This document shows, one piece after another, positions 55,262 through 63,773 of a stretch of 64,000 bases of DNA. This DNA comes from Micromonospora sp. WMMD812 (GTDB lineage: Bacteria; Actinomycetota; Actinomycetes; Mycobacteriales; Micromonosporaceae), in assembly GCF_027497215.1 (NCBI RefSeq), contig NZ_CP114904.1, positions 6,850,501 through 6,914,500 of the forward strand, read 5' to 3'. The notes below the pieces were generated by a model that was not told the DNA's origin, did not search any database, and saw only the letters and a list, made by a program, of their open reading frames with translations. Position 1 is the first letter of the stretch; the number at the start of each line of letters is the position of its first letter. The translations under genes and the position numbers were made by a program.

Positions 55262-55806
55262 AGCGCCAGGGCGTCGCCGCCCTTCCGGTACGAGATCATG
55301 GAACGACTATGGCCCACAACGCGGCGCCGACGCAAGGCGGTTCCCCACCTGGGCGGTTCAGTCAGAAGACGATGCCATTGCGCATGCGCAGACCCTGGTC
55401 GGGCGTTACGCGGCACCGGTCAGCCAAGGGCGGGGTGCGCGGATCTGCCGCTAGGCCCGCCGCACTGAAGGTCACAACTGGATGATCCTGTGGCAGCTCC
55501 AGCCCACCCAGCAGGTCGGTGACGCAGCAGCTCGCCCGGATCTCGCAGCCCGGTATGAGACCGAGCACCGCGCAGCACACCTCCACCAGGCACCCGCACC
55601 CGATGTCCGCACGTGGGGGAACGTCGCCGGAGACGTTCGGCGCCCGAGGAGATATCGATGAGGGTGTAGCCAGGGTTTGCCGGGGGCAAGAATCCGCACA
55701 TGGAGGAAACGGCAGCGGGCGGGGACGGACTGCTCGGCCGGCGGTATCGAGCCGGCGGGTCGGACGGGGCGCGGCTGGTGGCACCAGTGTCGGCTGGCTG
55801 CGCGTG
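55262..55806. other. Intergenic region upstream of the Pro-rich secreted protein
   Basis: About 545 bases. A minus-strand open frame (55362-55784) ends TDLLGGLELPQDHPVV to RMRNGIVF and reads protein-like, but it has no clear start signal and no family I recognise. I do not call it. Confidence 0.3.
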
Positions 55807-56526
55807 ATGCGGCTGGGATATCGCCTGCTCGCGGTGGCGCTCGGGGCGGTGGCGCTCGGCGCAGTCCTGGACGCTCACCCCGCCTTCGCCGATCCCCCGT
55901 TGCCGTTGCCGACCAGCCTCCGGCCGGCGGAGGCCACTACGTCGACGAAAGTCGAAGAGCCTTCGTTGCCTGACGTGGTCGAGGCGCCGCTTGCCATCGC
56001 CCCGCCTCTGCCGTCGGCGATTCCTGTGCCCCCGCCGTCGGCCAAGCCCTCCATCGCCGTACCAACTCGGTCGCCCCGCACACGGCCGTCGTCATCGCCG
56101 CTCACCGCACCATTGGCGTCCGCTTCCCCGACCGCACGCGCCACCTCGCCGCCACCGCGGTCACCGTCGACCTTCGTGACAGCGGCAGTGTCCCGTGGTG
56201 GCCCACACGGCACTGCCGAGGGTAAGGCAGCGGACCGAGCGCAGACGACCATTGCTGCTGTCACAACGCCGACGTCCGGCCCTCCCGCCCGTCCCACCTC
56301 GGGACTACCGACGCTCGCGCTGGCACTCGCGTCCGGGCCTGTCGGCACCGGTACCGGCGGAGTCGACGCACCGACGTCCGCAGCTGAAGGTCCACCGTCC
56401 ATCTCGCCGCCGTGCCGAGGGTTCACAGTCGATGCCGTCGACAAGAGTGCTGCCGGCCGGCCCGTGGAGCGGGGCCCTCCACCGCCACGACAACTCCTGA
56501 TCACCCACCCGCGTCCCCGACGTTGA
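55807..56526 (+). CDS. Secreted Pro/Ser/Thr-rich protein
   Basis: 239 residues. Signal peptide MRLGYRLLAVALGAVALGAV with likely cleavage after HPAFA; the mature part is Pro/Ser/Thr/Ala rich and low in complexity (LAIAPPLPSAIPVPPPSAKP, SPRTRPSSSPLTAPLAS), with two Cys-poor ends. It looks like an exported, unstructured cell-wall-associated or linker-type protein. Start ATG 55807 (GTG 55804 possible); the open frame extends to 55519 without signal features. Low complexity makes it less certain that the ORF is real, but the signal peptide is typical. Confidence 0.5.
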   Translation: MRLGYRLLAVALGAVALGAVLDAHPAFADPPLPLPTSLRPAEATTSTKVEEPSLPDVVEAPLAIAPPLPSAIPVPPPSAKPSIAVPTRSPRTRPSSSPLTAPLASASPTARATSPPPRSPSTFVTAAVSRGGPHGTAEGKAADRAQTTIAAVTTPTSGPPARPTSGLPTLALALASGPVGTGTGGVDAPTSAAEGPPSISPPCRGFTVDAVDKSAAGRPVERGPPPPRQLLITHPRPRR

Positions 56527-56538
56527 TCAGGAGAAGTC

Positions 56539-56814
56539 ATGGAGATAGCCGTTATCTGGATCCCCGCCGACATCGAGCCGTCGGAGCCCGCCGTTGCGGT
56601 GTGTCTTGTGCACCTTCGCCGACATGCCTACCGGTTGAAGGGAATCATCCGGGCACCGTGGGAGACCGTCGAGCAGGCGATGGTCGACGGGGAGGTGGAC
56701 GTGGTCGTGATCGCCGACCTCGCCCACCTGCCGCCGGACCGGTCACCCCGAATCGAGGTCGCCACCAGCCCGGCCTCATCGGCCGGCGCAAGCCGACCGG
56801 TTCCCGGCCCATAA
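56539..56814 (+). CDS. Small conserved hypothetical protein
   Basis: 91 residues. Alpha/beta pattern: MEIAVIWIPADI, AVAVCLVHLRRHAYRLKGI, ETVEQAMVDGEVDVVVIADLAHLPP. The pattern (strand, helix, strand with a VVVIADL-type edge) resembles the N-terminal fold of serine resolvases, and similar short proteins occur in Micromonosporaceae, but the catalytic Ser-containing YLRVS segment is absent. ATG 56539 has AGGAGA upstream. A strong terminator follows. Function unknown. Confidence 0.6.
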   Translation: MEIAVIWIPADIEPSEPAVAVCLVHLRRHAYRLKGIIRAPWETVEQAMVDGEVDVVVIADLAHLPPDRSPRIEVATSPASSAGASRPVPGP

Positions 56815-56824
56815 TTCGACGGGC

Positions 56825-56867
56825 ACGACGAAGCGCCCCTTCCGCGCCGGACGGGGCGCTTCGTCGT
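56825..56867 (+). terminator. Strong hairpin terminator
   Basis: Perfect 15-bp arms ACGACGAAGCGCCCC (56825-56839) and GGGGCGCTTCGTCGT (56853-56867), 13-nt loop, 10 nt past the stop of the small gene; it also insulates it from the convergent TetR gene. Confidence 0.9.
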
Positions 56868-56934
56868 ATCAGGGCGACCCGTGTCGCATCGACTTGCACC
56901 GCGTGGCACCCCGGTCAGGGAGCGGGCCACCGAT

Positions 56935-57543
56935 TTAGCGGGCGGATTCGGTCGACTGGCGCTCGGCATTGATCCGGAGGAGTCCTTCGATCCCGTGGAG
57001 GAAGGTCTCGGACACCAACGCGGGGTCGAAGAGGCATCCGGCTGCCATGGCGCCGTCGCGGAGCAGGACGAAGTGGCGCGCGGCGCGATCCGCCGTTTCC
57101 TGGTGGACCTGCGTCATCAGCATGGTGAGCGTGTCCAGGAACCATTGCCGGTGGGCGATGATCTCCTGGTGCACGGGATGGTCGGTGTCGGGATACTCCG
57201 CCGCGGCGTTGAGAAAGGCGCATCCGCGGAATCCAGGGGACTGGATGCCCTGAGCGATGGAGTCGGCAATGGCCAGGAGGCGGTCGACCGGTGATGGGCT
57301 GGTGGCGATGGCCGCATCGACGGTGCCGCGCTCCATCTGATGGACTTCCCGCAGGTAGGCGAGTATGAGGTCTTCCTTGCTGGGGAACTGCCGGTAGAAG
57401 GTCGCCCGGGTCACTTTCGCCTCGGAGATGATCCGGTCAACGCCGACGGAGTGGATGCCCTCGGCGTAGAAGATCCTGGTTGCCGTGCGGAGAAGCCGGA
57501 GTCGTGCCTCAGAGGGCCGGGTGCCCGGTTCGGTGCGCGCCAT
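56935..57543 (-). CDS. TetR/AcrR-family repressor
   Basis: 202 residues. HTH region at residues 12-60: ARLRLLRTATRIFYAEGIHSVGVDRIISEAKVTRATFYRQFPSKEDLILAYL, a canonical TetR N-terminus; the C-terminal ligand domain contains GFRGCAFLNAAAEYPD, typical of the TetR_C_11/YxaF-like group. ATG 57543. It is divergent from the DUF308/flavoprotein operon, and near-identical boxes TAGAACGTTCGGTCT occur in its own promoter and before the operon, so it probably represses both. Confidence 0.9.
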   Translation of the reverse strand: MARTEPGTRPSEARLRLLRTATRIFYAEGIHSVGVDRIISEAKVTRATFYRQFPSKEDLILAYLREVHQMERGTVDAAIATSPSPVDRLLAIADSIAQGIQSPGFRGCAFLNAAAEYPDTDHPVHQEIIAHRQWFLDTLTMLMTQVHQETADRAARHFVLLRDGAMAAGCLFDPALVSETFLHGIEGLLRINAERQSTESAR

Positions 57544-57560
57544 ACACCCATCCTAGCGGA

Positions 57561-57575
57561 TAGAACGTTCGGTCT
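57561..57575. promoter_or_regulatory. TetR operator box 1 (TAGAACGTTCGGTCT)
   Basis: 18 bases upstream of the TetR start codon. The core AGAACGTTC is partly palindromic (GAACGTTC) and the same 15 bases recur at 57844. Confidence 0.65.
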
Positions 57576-57792
57576 GACGCTCGAGCGGCCTCAGTTCAGC
57601 AGCCCCACCTTTCCCTGCGGTGGATGTCCGCCGCAGAAAGGGTGGTGGCGGTCGCCGAGGTCCGTTTCGATGCGGCGGAGTGTCGTGCTGGTCTCGGCGG
57701 GCTCGTCGACCGGCCGTCCTTGTCGCCGGCCACCGTGAGGTTCACGGACTGCGGCTGAGCAGGCAGGCGCGAGGACCTTCCCACCCAGAGGT

Positions 57793-57807
57793 AGAACGTT
57801 CCGTCTT
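57793..57807. promoter_or_regulatory. TetR operator box 2 (TAGAACGTTCCGTCT)
   Basis: One mismatch to boxes 1 and 3; 37 bp before box 3. Confidence 0.6.
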
Positions 57808-57843
57808 GACATCGCGGTGAGAGGCTGAGAGGGTTGGGAGAGA

Positions 57844-57858
57844 TAGAACGTTCGGTCT
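57844..57858. promoter_or_regulatory. TetR operator box 3 (TAGAACGTTCGGTCT)
   Basis: Identical to box 1, 80 bp upstream of the DUF308 gene. A weaker fourth box, GAAGCGTTCGATCT, lies at about 57895-57909. Confidence 0.65.
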
Positions 57859-57937
57859 CGTTGCCTGGAGCTGGCAATCCCAGGCCAAACGGGACGAAGC
57901 GTTCGATCTCCCCTACGCCTCCACTGGAAGGGTCACC

Positions 57938-58498
57938 GTGACCACCATTGCTGCTTCGCCCGGCATCTCCCAGACTGCTTCCGCACTGCGGCGGCTGTAC
58001 TTCACCCGCTTCGCGTTCGCCATCGTGTGGGCAATCGTGACGATCGCGACCGCCAAGGAGATCAGCCCACTCGCGGTGGTGCTCTTCGTGCTCTACCCGC
58101 TGTTCGACGCGGGCGCCGCCGTCTACGACCTTCGCTCGTCGCGCGCCACCGGCTCGCCGGGCCTGCTGTACGTGAACATCGCGGTCAGCCTGATCACCGC
58201 CGTCGGCGTCGGTGTCGCCTGCGCGTCCGGCATTCCGGCGGTGCTGCGGGTGTGGGGCGCCTGGGCGATCGTGGCCGGGCTGGTTCAGCTGATCGTGGGC
58301 GTCACTCGTCGCAAGATGGGCGGGCAGTGGCCGATGATCATCAGCGGAGGCATCTCGGTGCTGGCCGGCGGGTCCTTCATCGCCGCTGCTTCCGCGGACC
58401 ACCCGTCGCTGACCAACGCGGCCGGCTACGCCATTCCCGGCGCCATCTTCTTCCTCGTCGCCGCCTTCCGCCTCGGCCGCAGCGCGAAGGGCAACTGA
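57938..58498 (+). CDS. DUF308/HdeD-like membrane protein
   Basis: 186 residues with about six hydrophobic segments in the HdeD/DUF308 arrangement of short paired helices (FAFAIVWAIVTIATA, SPLAVVLFVLYPLFDAGAAVYDLRSSR, GAWAIVAGLVQLIVGVTRRKM, GGQWPMIISGGISVLAGGSF). Function unknown; E. coli HdeD is an acid-resistance membrane protein. GTG 57938 follows GGAAGGG. The next gene starts 1 nt after its stop, so they form an operon, probably under the TetR boxes upstream. Confidence 0.85.
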   Translation: MTTIAASPGISQTASALRRLYFTRFAFAIVWAIVTIATAKEISPLAVVLFVLYPLFDAGAAVYDLRSSRATGSPGLLYVNIAVSLITAVGVGVACASGIPAVLRVWGAWAIVAGLVQLIVGVTRRKMGGQWPMIISGGISVLAGGSFIAAASADHPSLTNAAGYAIPGAIFFLVAAFRLGRSAKGN

Positions 58499-58499
58499 C

Positions 58500-59921
58500 A
58501 TGACCGTCACCGAGTACGACGTCGTCGTGATCGGCGCGGGCCCGGTCGGGGAGAACGTCGCCGACCGAGTGGTGCGGGGCGGTCTGACGGCCGCGATCGT
58601 CGAGCGGGAGTTGGTCGGCGGGGAGTGCTCGTATTGGGCGTGTATGCCGACCAAGGCGTTGCTGCGTAGTGCGTCCGCGTTGCGGGCGGCGCGACAGGTG
58701 CCGGGTGCCCGCGAGGCGGTGGCAGGTGACCTGGACGTGGCGGCGGTGCTGGGTCGCCGGGACTCCTTCGCGTCGCATTGGAAGGACGACGGGCAGGTGT
58801 CGTGGCTCGAGTCGGCCGGGATCGCCTTGTACCGGGGTCAGGGGCGGATCGGTTCCGCCCAGGTCGTCGAGGTGACCGGTGACGACGGTGTCATGACGAG
58901 GTTGACCGCGCGGCACGCGGTGGTCGTCGCGACAGGGAGCAGCGCACTGCTGCCGGATATCCCGGGTCTGCGTGAGGCGGCGCCGTGGACCAGCCGCGAG
59001 GCCGCCTCGGCCGGGTCCGTTCCGCGCCGGCTCGCCATCCTCGGTGGTGGAGTGGTGGCGACCGAGATGGCAACCGCGTACTCCGCCCTGGGGTCCGCGG
59101 TGACGGTGCTCGCCCGCGACGGTGTGCTGCCGCTGGCGGAGCCGTTCGCCGCCGAACTGGTCACGGAGTCGTTGCGGAAAACCGGTGTGTCGGTACAGCT
59201 CGGCGCGGAGGCTGTTTCGGTCAACCGCGACGACAGCGGAAACGTCCACCTCGAGACCGCCGACGGCGAGCGGATCGAGGCCGACGAGGTGCTGGTGGCG
59301 ATCGGCCGTACGCCGAACACTCAGGACATCGGCCTCGACCGCATCGGGCTGGCGCCGGGTGCCTGGCTGGCGGTCGACGACACCTTGCGCGTCGTCGGCG
59401 GCGGGGAGTGGCTGTACGCCGCCGGTGACGTGAACCGGCGGGTGCTGCTGACTCATCAGGGCAAGTATCAGGCGCGCGCGATCGGCGACGTGATTGTGGC
59501 CCGGGCCAAGGGAGAGAAGGTCGAGGACGGCGAGTGGGGCCGGCACGCGGCCACGGCGGATGAGCGTGCGGTACCGCAGGTGGTCTTCACCGACCCGGAG
59601 ATCGCGTCGGTGGGGCTGACCGCGGCCGCGGCCGCGGCGGCCGGACTGCGGATCCGGGTCGTGGACTACGACCTGGGCGCCGTTGCCGGATCTTCCCTGC
59701 ACGCCGACGGCTACAGGGGCCACGCCCGCATGGTCGTCGACGAGGAGCGGAAGGTGATCGTCGGCTTCACCATCGCCGGCCCGGACGTCGCGGAACTTAT
59801 CCACGCTGCGACGATCGCCATCGTCGGCGAGGTCCCGCTGGACCGACTGTGGCACGCGATCCCCGCATATCCGACCGTCAACGAGGTTTGGCTGCGGCTG
59901 CTGGAAACATACGGCCGCTGA
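58500..59921 (+). CDS. FAD-dependent pyridine nucleotide-disulfide oxidoreductase
   Basis: 473 residues, dihydrolipoyl dehydrogenase/mercuric reductase-like. FAD loop VVVIGAGPVGENVA (residues 8-20), redox-active pair C-SYWA-C in GGECSYWACMPTKALLRS (~42-58), second Rossmann loop LAILGGGVVATEMATAY (~178-193), FAD-site GDVNRRVLLTHQGKYQA, and a C-terminal dimerisation domain ending HAIPAYPTVNEVWLRLL with the His-Glu pair. The substrate is unknown; it lacks a metal-binding N-terminal domain, so mercuric reductase is unlikely. Translationally adjacent to DUF308 and probably induced through the divergent TetR protein. Confidence 0.9.
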   Translation: MTVTEYDVVVIGAGPVGENVADRVVRGGLTAAIVERELVGGECSYWACMPTKALLRSASALRAARQVPGAREAVAGDLDVAAVLGRRDSFASHWKDDGQVSWLESAGIALYRGQGRIGSAQVVEVTGDDGVMTRLTARHAVVVATGSSALLPDIPGLREAAPWTSREAASAGSVPRRLAILGGGVVATEMATAYSALGSAVTVLARDGVLPLAEPFAAELVTESLRKTGVSVQLGAEAVSVNRDDSGNVHLETADGERIEADEVLVAIGRTPNTQDIGLDRIGLAPGAWLAVDDTLRVVGGGEWLYAAGDVNRRVLLTHQGKYQARAIGDVIVARAKGEKVEDGEWGRHAATADERAVPQVVFTDPEIASVGLTAAAAAAAGLRIRVVDYDLGAVAGSSLHADGYRGHARMVVDEERKVIVGFTIAGPDVAELIHAATIAIVGEVPLDRLWHAIPAYPTVNEVWLRLLETYGR

Positions 59922-60179
59922 CGGTGAACCGAGCGCGCTCGTCCGTCGTGGCTCGCGCCGAGACGAGGCCTGCCGTCCGGTCCGCGCGTCCCTGGTGGTG
60001 ACCGTTCGGCGGCGCGCGGAGCGGACCACCGCCTGGCTATCGTAGGAGGGCGTCGGCCGCTACGGTCGCGTCCCCGAAGCCCGCGGGCGGATGGAGGCGA
60101 GGGGCACGCCGGGAGGGGCCCACACAACCCGCTCGGCGGCCGACTCGTTGGTGTGACAAGGAGCGGGCGGAGGCGAACG

Positions 60180-61415
60180 ATGGCGGGGGGACGCGGTGCC
60201 GAACTGCTGCGCCCTCCCGCGAGTTCGGGCCGCGCCACGTTCCTGGAACTCTTCTTCGATCTGGCCTTCGTTGTGGCCCTCACCCGGGTCTCGCAACGAT
60301 TCGCCGACTTGAGCAATGACACTGGCTGGGCGCTTGTCACAGGGTTCGGTCGTACCCTGCTGCTCTTCTTGGCGCTTTGGCTGATCTGGTCGCACACCAC
60401 CTGGATCACCAGTCGCTACGAACCAGAGCGATCGATCATCCAGGGCGTCGTGGTCGGCACCATGTTCGCCGGCCTGGTGATGGCGGTGACGCTGCCACGC
60501 GCCATGGAAGAGCGAGCGCTGCCGTTCGCGGCGGCATACCTGATGGTGATGGTGGTACGGCCGCTGGTGGTCGCCGCCGCGCTGCGTGGCCATCCGCGAC
60601 GGCTGGTGCCGTTCCGGCTTGCCGCATGGGCTGCCGCGAGCGCGCCGCTCTGGCTGGCCGGCGCGCTGGGCCCGGACCGACTTCGCCTGCCGCTGTGGGC
60701 CGCCGCCCTCGCAGTCGACTACCTCGCCTGGGCCCTGGGATGGCCGCTGCCGCGGCTCGGGGCCTCAGCCGTGAACCGCTGGCGGATCGCTGGGACGCAT
60801 CTTGCCGACCGTTACCAGCAGATGTTTCTCATCGCACTCGGTGAGTCGATTCTGGTCATCGGAATAGTGTTCAGCGGCACCGATTACTCCGCGGAGCGGG
60901 CAGCCGCCTTCGGGGTCGCCTTCGCCACCAGCGCGCTGCTCTGGCGGATCTACTTCCACCGCGCCGGTCTGCTGCTGACCGAGGCGCTGGGGCGGGCGGG
61001 TATGCCCGGCCGGCTGGGCACGGCGTCGGAACGGACGCATCTGCTGATCGTGCTCAGCGTGCTCGTCACGTCGGTCGGCTACGAGCTGGTGATCGATGAT
61101 CCGTACGGGCCACCGCGGCCCAGTTGGCTTCTGTTCGTGGTATTCGGTCCAGTGCTCTTCCTCATCGCCCGCATGCGGTTGGAGTACCTGATCTTCGGCC
61201 GGGTCTCGCCATCCCAGATGATCGGCTCGGTGGCGCTGCTGCTGTTCACCCCGGCGTTGGCCCGCTGGGCGCCGATGGTCGGGCTGAGCGTGGTGGCCGG
61301 AGTGCTGGCCCTGGTCGCGCTGCTCGACGCGCTGCGGAGCCGGCGACGGCCGCAGGACGTTTCCGCCTCGCCGATCGGGCGGGCTTCATCCGGCAATCGC
61401 GACCCCGAGGCGTGA
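60180..61415 (+). CDS. LtrA-family membrane protein, copy 2
   Basis: 411 residues. Same family signature as the 43857 protein: TFLELFFDLAFVVALTRVSQRF (about 20-40), YEPERSIIQGVVVG, DRYQQMFLIALGESILVIGIV, LLWRIYFHRAG; about twelve hydrophobic segments. The two window copies are clearly diverged paralogues. ATG 60180 with GGCGGAGG upstream. It stands alone after the flavoprotein gene. Confidence 0.87.
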   Translation: MAGGRGAELLRPPASSGRATFLELFFDLAFVVALTRVSQRFADLSNDTGWALVTGFGRTLLLFLALWLIWSHTTWITSRYEPERSIIQGVVVGTMFAGLVMAVTLPRAMEERALPFAAAYLMVMVVRPLVVAAALRGHPRRLVPFRLAAWAAASAPLWLAGALGPDRLRLPLWAAALAVDYLAWALGWPLPRLGASAVNRWRIAGTHLADRYQQMFLIALGESILVIGIVFSGTDYSAERAAAFGVAFATSALLWRIYFHRAGLLLTEALGRAGMPGRLGTASERTHLLIVLSVLVTSVGYELVIDDPYGPPRPSWLLFVVFGPVLFLIARMRLEYLIFGRVSPSQMIGSVALLLFTPALARWAPMVGLSVVAGVLALVALLDALRSRRRPQDVSASPIGRASSGNRDPEA

Positions 61416-61829
61416 CCCGCGCGGCCGTGCACAGCGGCCAGCACCGACGAATCCGCGCCGGCCGGCGAACGCAAGACCGTTGACATCAAGGAAGGGCAAG
61501 TTGTCGACGACGCCACACTCGCCAGCATCCTGGAAAACCACGGTCGCCTTGCAGCTGCCCGAAACCGAGAGTCGGGATGCCCCGATCCCTGGTACCACCT
61601 CCCGCGTCCCGGTACGTGGACGCGAGGTTGCTTGCGGGCCAATCCAACCGAGCCATCCCAGATGCCGAAGGAGGTTCCCCGCTCAAGGGCTTCACGGCAC
61701 GCCTTGCCGGCTGCGCTCGCGTCGGCAAGTAGATCAACTCCTCGCGCTCCGTCGACGCGCTGGCGAGCTACCCGGCTCACCAAGCGCGTCGTGCGGGCTT
61801 ACGCCTCTCTGGCGCGACGACGACGGGTG
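61416..61829. other. Intergenic region without a supported gene
   Basis: About 410 bases. One plus-strand stretch (ERKTVDIKEGQVVDDATLASILENHG, near 61460-61540) reads protein-like but lacks a start and continues into non-coding-looking frame; possibly a remnant. Confidence 0.3.
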
Positions 61830-62156
61830 TTACTTCTCGTCCGTGCCGGAGTTCCCGCTGATTGACTCCTGATAGACGTCGGCGTAGGTGCGCGAGTCCT
61901 TGACCAGGTCGTCGCAGAAGGCGGCGACGTCGTTGCCGACGAGTTCCAAAACCCCCTTGCCGGCCGCGGCGCCCTCCTCGAAGAAGTCGACGATCCCGGG
62001 GAGCAGGGGCCCATCAGGCAGGTCGATCGGTCCGACCTTGAACAGGTACCTCTGCATCTCCTTGTAGACGATCTGGTAGTCCGGCGGGAGCGCCTTGACC
62101 CGAGCCACGTGCGCCCGCCACTGCTTCTTGCCCTCGATGATGTCCTGGATGCCCAC
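61830..62156 (-). CDS. DUF1048 family protein (second of a pair)
   Basis: 108 residues. DUF1048 proteins are small helical proteins encoded next to PadR regulators. Seen: IQDIIEGKKQWRAHVARVKALPPDYQIVYKEMQRYLFKVG and FFEEGAAAGKGVLELVGNDVAAFCDDLVKDSRTY. GTG 62156 with AGGAGA seven bases before; starts 1 nt after the stop of the other DUF1048 gene. Function unknown. Confidence 0.87.
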   Translation of the reverse strand: MGIQDIIEGKKQWRAHVARVKALPPDYQIVYKEMQRYLFKVGPIDLPDGPLLPGIVDFFEEGAAAGKGVLELVGNDVAAFCDDLVKDSRTYADVYQESISGNSGTDEK

Positions 62157-62157
62157 G

Positions 62158-62514
62158 TCAGTCTCCTAGCCGGCCCAATTTTCGTGCGACGTTCCTGTTC
62201 AACTGCTCGCGCCACCGGTCGCGATAGGTGCGGGCGCCCTCTCCGCCGGCCAGCGCCGTACAGAAGCCGGGGATGTCGTCGCCGAGCACCTCGTGGATGC
62301 TCTGTCCGTCCGCCGATGCCTCTTCGAGCAGCCCCAGGGCGGCGTCGAGGATCGGCATCAGGTTGCGACCGGTGAAGCCCGCGTAGGGGAAGAGGTGGCC
62401 GTTGATCTGTTCCCACGCCGCCTGGTATTCGGCCGGCAATGCCTCCGCCCGGGCCTCGAACACCTTCCATTCCCTGGTGAGATCGCTGCCGGTGATGGTC
62501 TCCCAGAAGCTCAT
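62158..62514 (-). CDS. DUF1048 family protein (first of a pair)
   Basis: 118 residues, paralogous to the following gene: FWETITGSDLTREWKVFEARAEALPAEYQAAWEQINGHLFPYAGF and LLEEASADGQSIHEVLGDDIPGFCTALAGGEG. Its ATG overlaps the TGA of the PadR gene (ATGA), so the three genes are co-translated. The longer frame up to 62898 runs antisense-like through the PadR gene in another frame and was rejected. Confidence 0.87.
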   Translation of the reverse strand: MSFWETITGSDLTREWKVFEARAEALPAEYQAAWEQINGHLFPYAGFTGRNLMPILDAALGLLEEASADGQSIHEVLGDDIPGFCTALAGGEGARTYRDRWREQLNRNVARKLGRLGD

Positions 62515-62837
62515 CTGCCGCCCTCCTTGAGACTGTCGATGCGTGATGAGACGTACTGCCATTTCGCCCAGAACGTCGCGAGTTCCTTGCGCCCGGCGTC
62601 GTTGAGCGCGTAGAACTTGCGCGGCGGACCCACCTCGGACGGTCGTTTCGTCACCTGGACGAGTCCGTTCCTCTCCAGTCGCAGCAAGATGGTGTACACC
62701 GTCCCCTCGACGACGTCGGCGAAGCCGAACTCGTTCAGCCGGCGCGTGATGGCGTACCCGTAGGTCTCCTCGCGGCCGATGATGTCGAGCACGCAGCCCT
62801 CGAGCGTGCCCTTCAGCATCTCCGTCAGGTCGTCCAT
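62511..62837 (-). CDS. PadR-family transcriptional regulator
   Basis: 108 residues, a short PadR winged-helix protein: LTEMLKGTLEGCVLDIIGREETYGYAITRRLNEFGFADVVEGTVYTILLRLERNGLV is the canonical HTH with YGY and GT-x-Y-x-x-L-x-R-L. C-terminal dimerisation helix is short. ATG 62837 follows GAGGAGC. It heads an operon with two DUF1048 genes; repeated symmetric boxes upstream imply autoregulation. Confidence 0.92.
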   Translation of the reverse strand: MDDLTEMLKGTLEGCVLDIIGREETYGYAITRRLNEFGFADVVEGTVYTILLRLERNGLVQVTKRPSEVGPPRKFYALNDAGRKELATFWAKWQYVSSRIDSLKEGGR

Positions 62838-62860
62838 CGCGGCTCCTCTTCGATCCCCCT

Positions 62861-62917
62861 GGTACCTCGTACCACCGGGTACTGCTATACAGTAGCACCG
62901 AGTACCGCTATGCGGTA
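62861..62917. promoter_or_regulatory. PadR operator region with three symmetric boxes
   Basis: GGTACCTCGTACC (62861-62873), TACTGCTATACAGTA (62880-62894) and TACCGCTATGCGGTA (62903-62917) are each inverted repeats; the latter two sit in 23-bp tandem copies, so both face the same side of the helix. The TATAGC stretch inside could be the -10 box of the PadR operon. Confidence 0.7.
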
Positions 62918-62937
62918 GCACCAAGTAGCGCGTCGAA

Positions 62938-63234
62938 GATCCAGAAAACACTGCATCTCGGCGTACGCCTCGGCCAGCATGCCGATGTCGACCGCGCAGC
63001 CACGTAACGTCTCGCAGACGGCCATCGCCTCCAGTTCGCCTGACGGCAGAACACAGCCTTGTTGGTGTCCCGTCCACGTGAGGGTGGCGAAGTTCAGGTC
63101 GGCGTGGCGGATGACCTGACGCCGTCCAATTCAGCTGCCGCCGGGCGGGCTGTCACGTCGCCGAAGACGGTATGTGGCAGCGCGGTGGGGTTGAGGTGTG
63201 GGCGATTCACCCGGTGCGGACGGCCGGGCTGCGC
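62938..63234. other. Region with a possible coding remnant
   Basis: About 300 bases. The minus strand near 62940-63060 reads LPSGELEAMAVCETLRGCAVDIGMLAEAYAEMQ, protein-like but with neither start nor a known family. Otherwise nothing seen. Confidence 0.3.
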
Positions 63235-63735
63235 TCAGGCGCGTTGACGCTCGTCGCGCTGCCGGACGAGTTCCTCGACTGCACTGGGCAGGGTCGTCTC
63301 GAAGTCGATCAGCTTCGCCCACGTCGGGGTCACGACGATCCGGACCATGCCGCCGTGGTAGAGCGAACGCACCTCTGCCTCCCACTCGACCCGCTGCTCG
63401 GGCGTCATCTCGTAGGTGCTGTTCGTCTTCAGATACTCGTCCGGGATGCCATCGACGAAGTCCAGCTCGGCTCGACCCCGGATGAGCAAGATCTTGGGCG
63501 GGTGCACCTCGGTGTCGATCGTCAGGGCGACCATCGGGTTCTCGCCCAAGGCCCGAAGCTTCGGAGCGTTCGTCGTAGTGCACATGACGATCTCCGAACC
63601 GGTCCAGGTGAAGCCGATCGGGACGTTCCGCGGTGTGCCGTCCTTGGCGACGTAGGCCAAGCGGGTCACGTCGCGGGCCAACAGTTCCTGACTGATCGGT
63701 CGGGTCAGAACCTCGGTGATCTCGTTCGGTTGCAC
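63235..63735 (-). CDS. Pyridoxamine 5'-phosphate oxidase-like protein
   Basis: 166 residues of the PNPOx-like split-barrel family, flavin- or F420-type. RLAYVAKDGTPRNVPIGFTWTGSEIVMCTTTNAPKLRAL is the typical start of the barrel, then NPMVALTIDTEVHPPKILLIRGRAELDFVDGIPDEY and the late VRIVVTPTWAKLIDFETTLP. The frame begins with ATG 63741, but AGGAGGG is only one base from it; GTG 63735 has the right spacing and is preferred. Follows a glyoxalase-like gene by about 35 nt, same strand. Confidence 0.85.
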   Translation of the reverse strand: MQPNEITEVLTRPISQELLARDVTRLAYVAKDGTPRNVPIGFTWTGSEIVMCTTTNAPKLRALGENPMVALTIDTEVHPPKILLIRGRAELDFVDGIPDEYLKTNSTYEMTPEQRVEWEAEVRSLYHGGMVRIVVTPTWAKLIDFETTLPSAVEELVRQRDERQRA

Positions 63736-63773
63736 GGTCATCCCTCCTGTCGTGTGTTGTCCGGACGGACCCG

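Noticed and set aside
57591..57812. A 73-codon minus-strand ORF between TetR and the DUF308 gene.
   Set aside because: No ribosome-binding site, it contains an operator box in its first codons, and its first half lacks codon bias; no family recognised.
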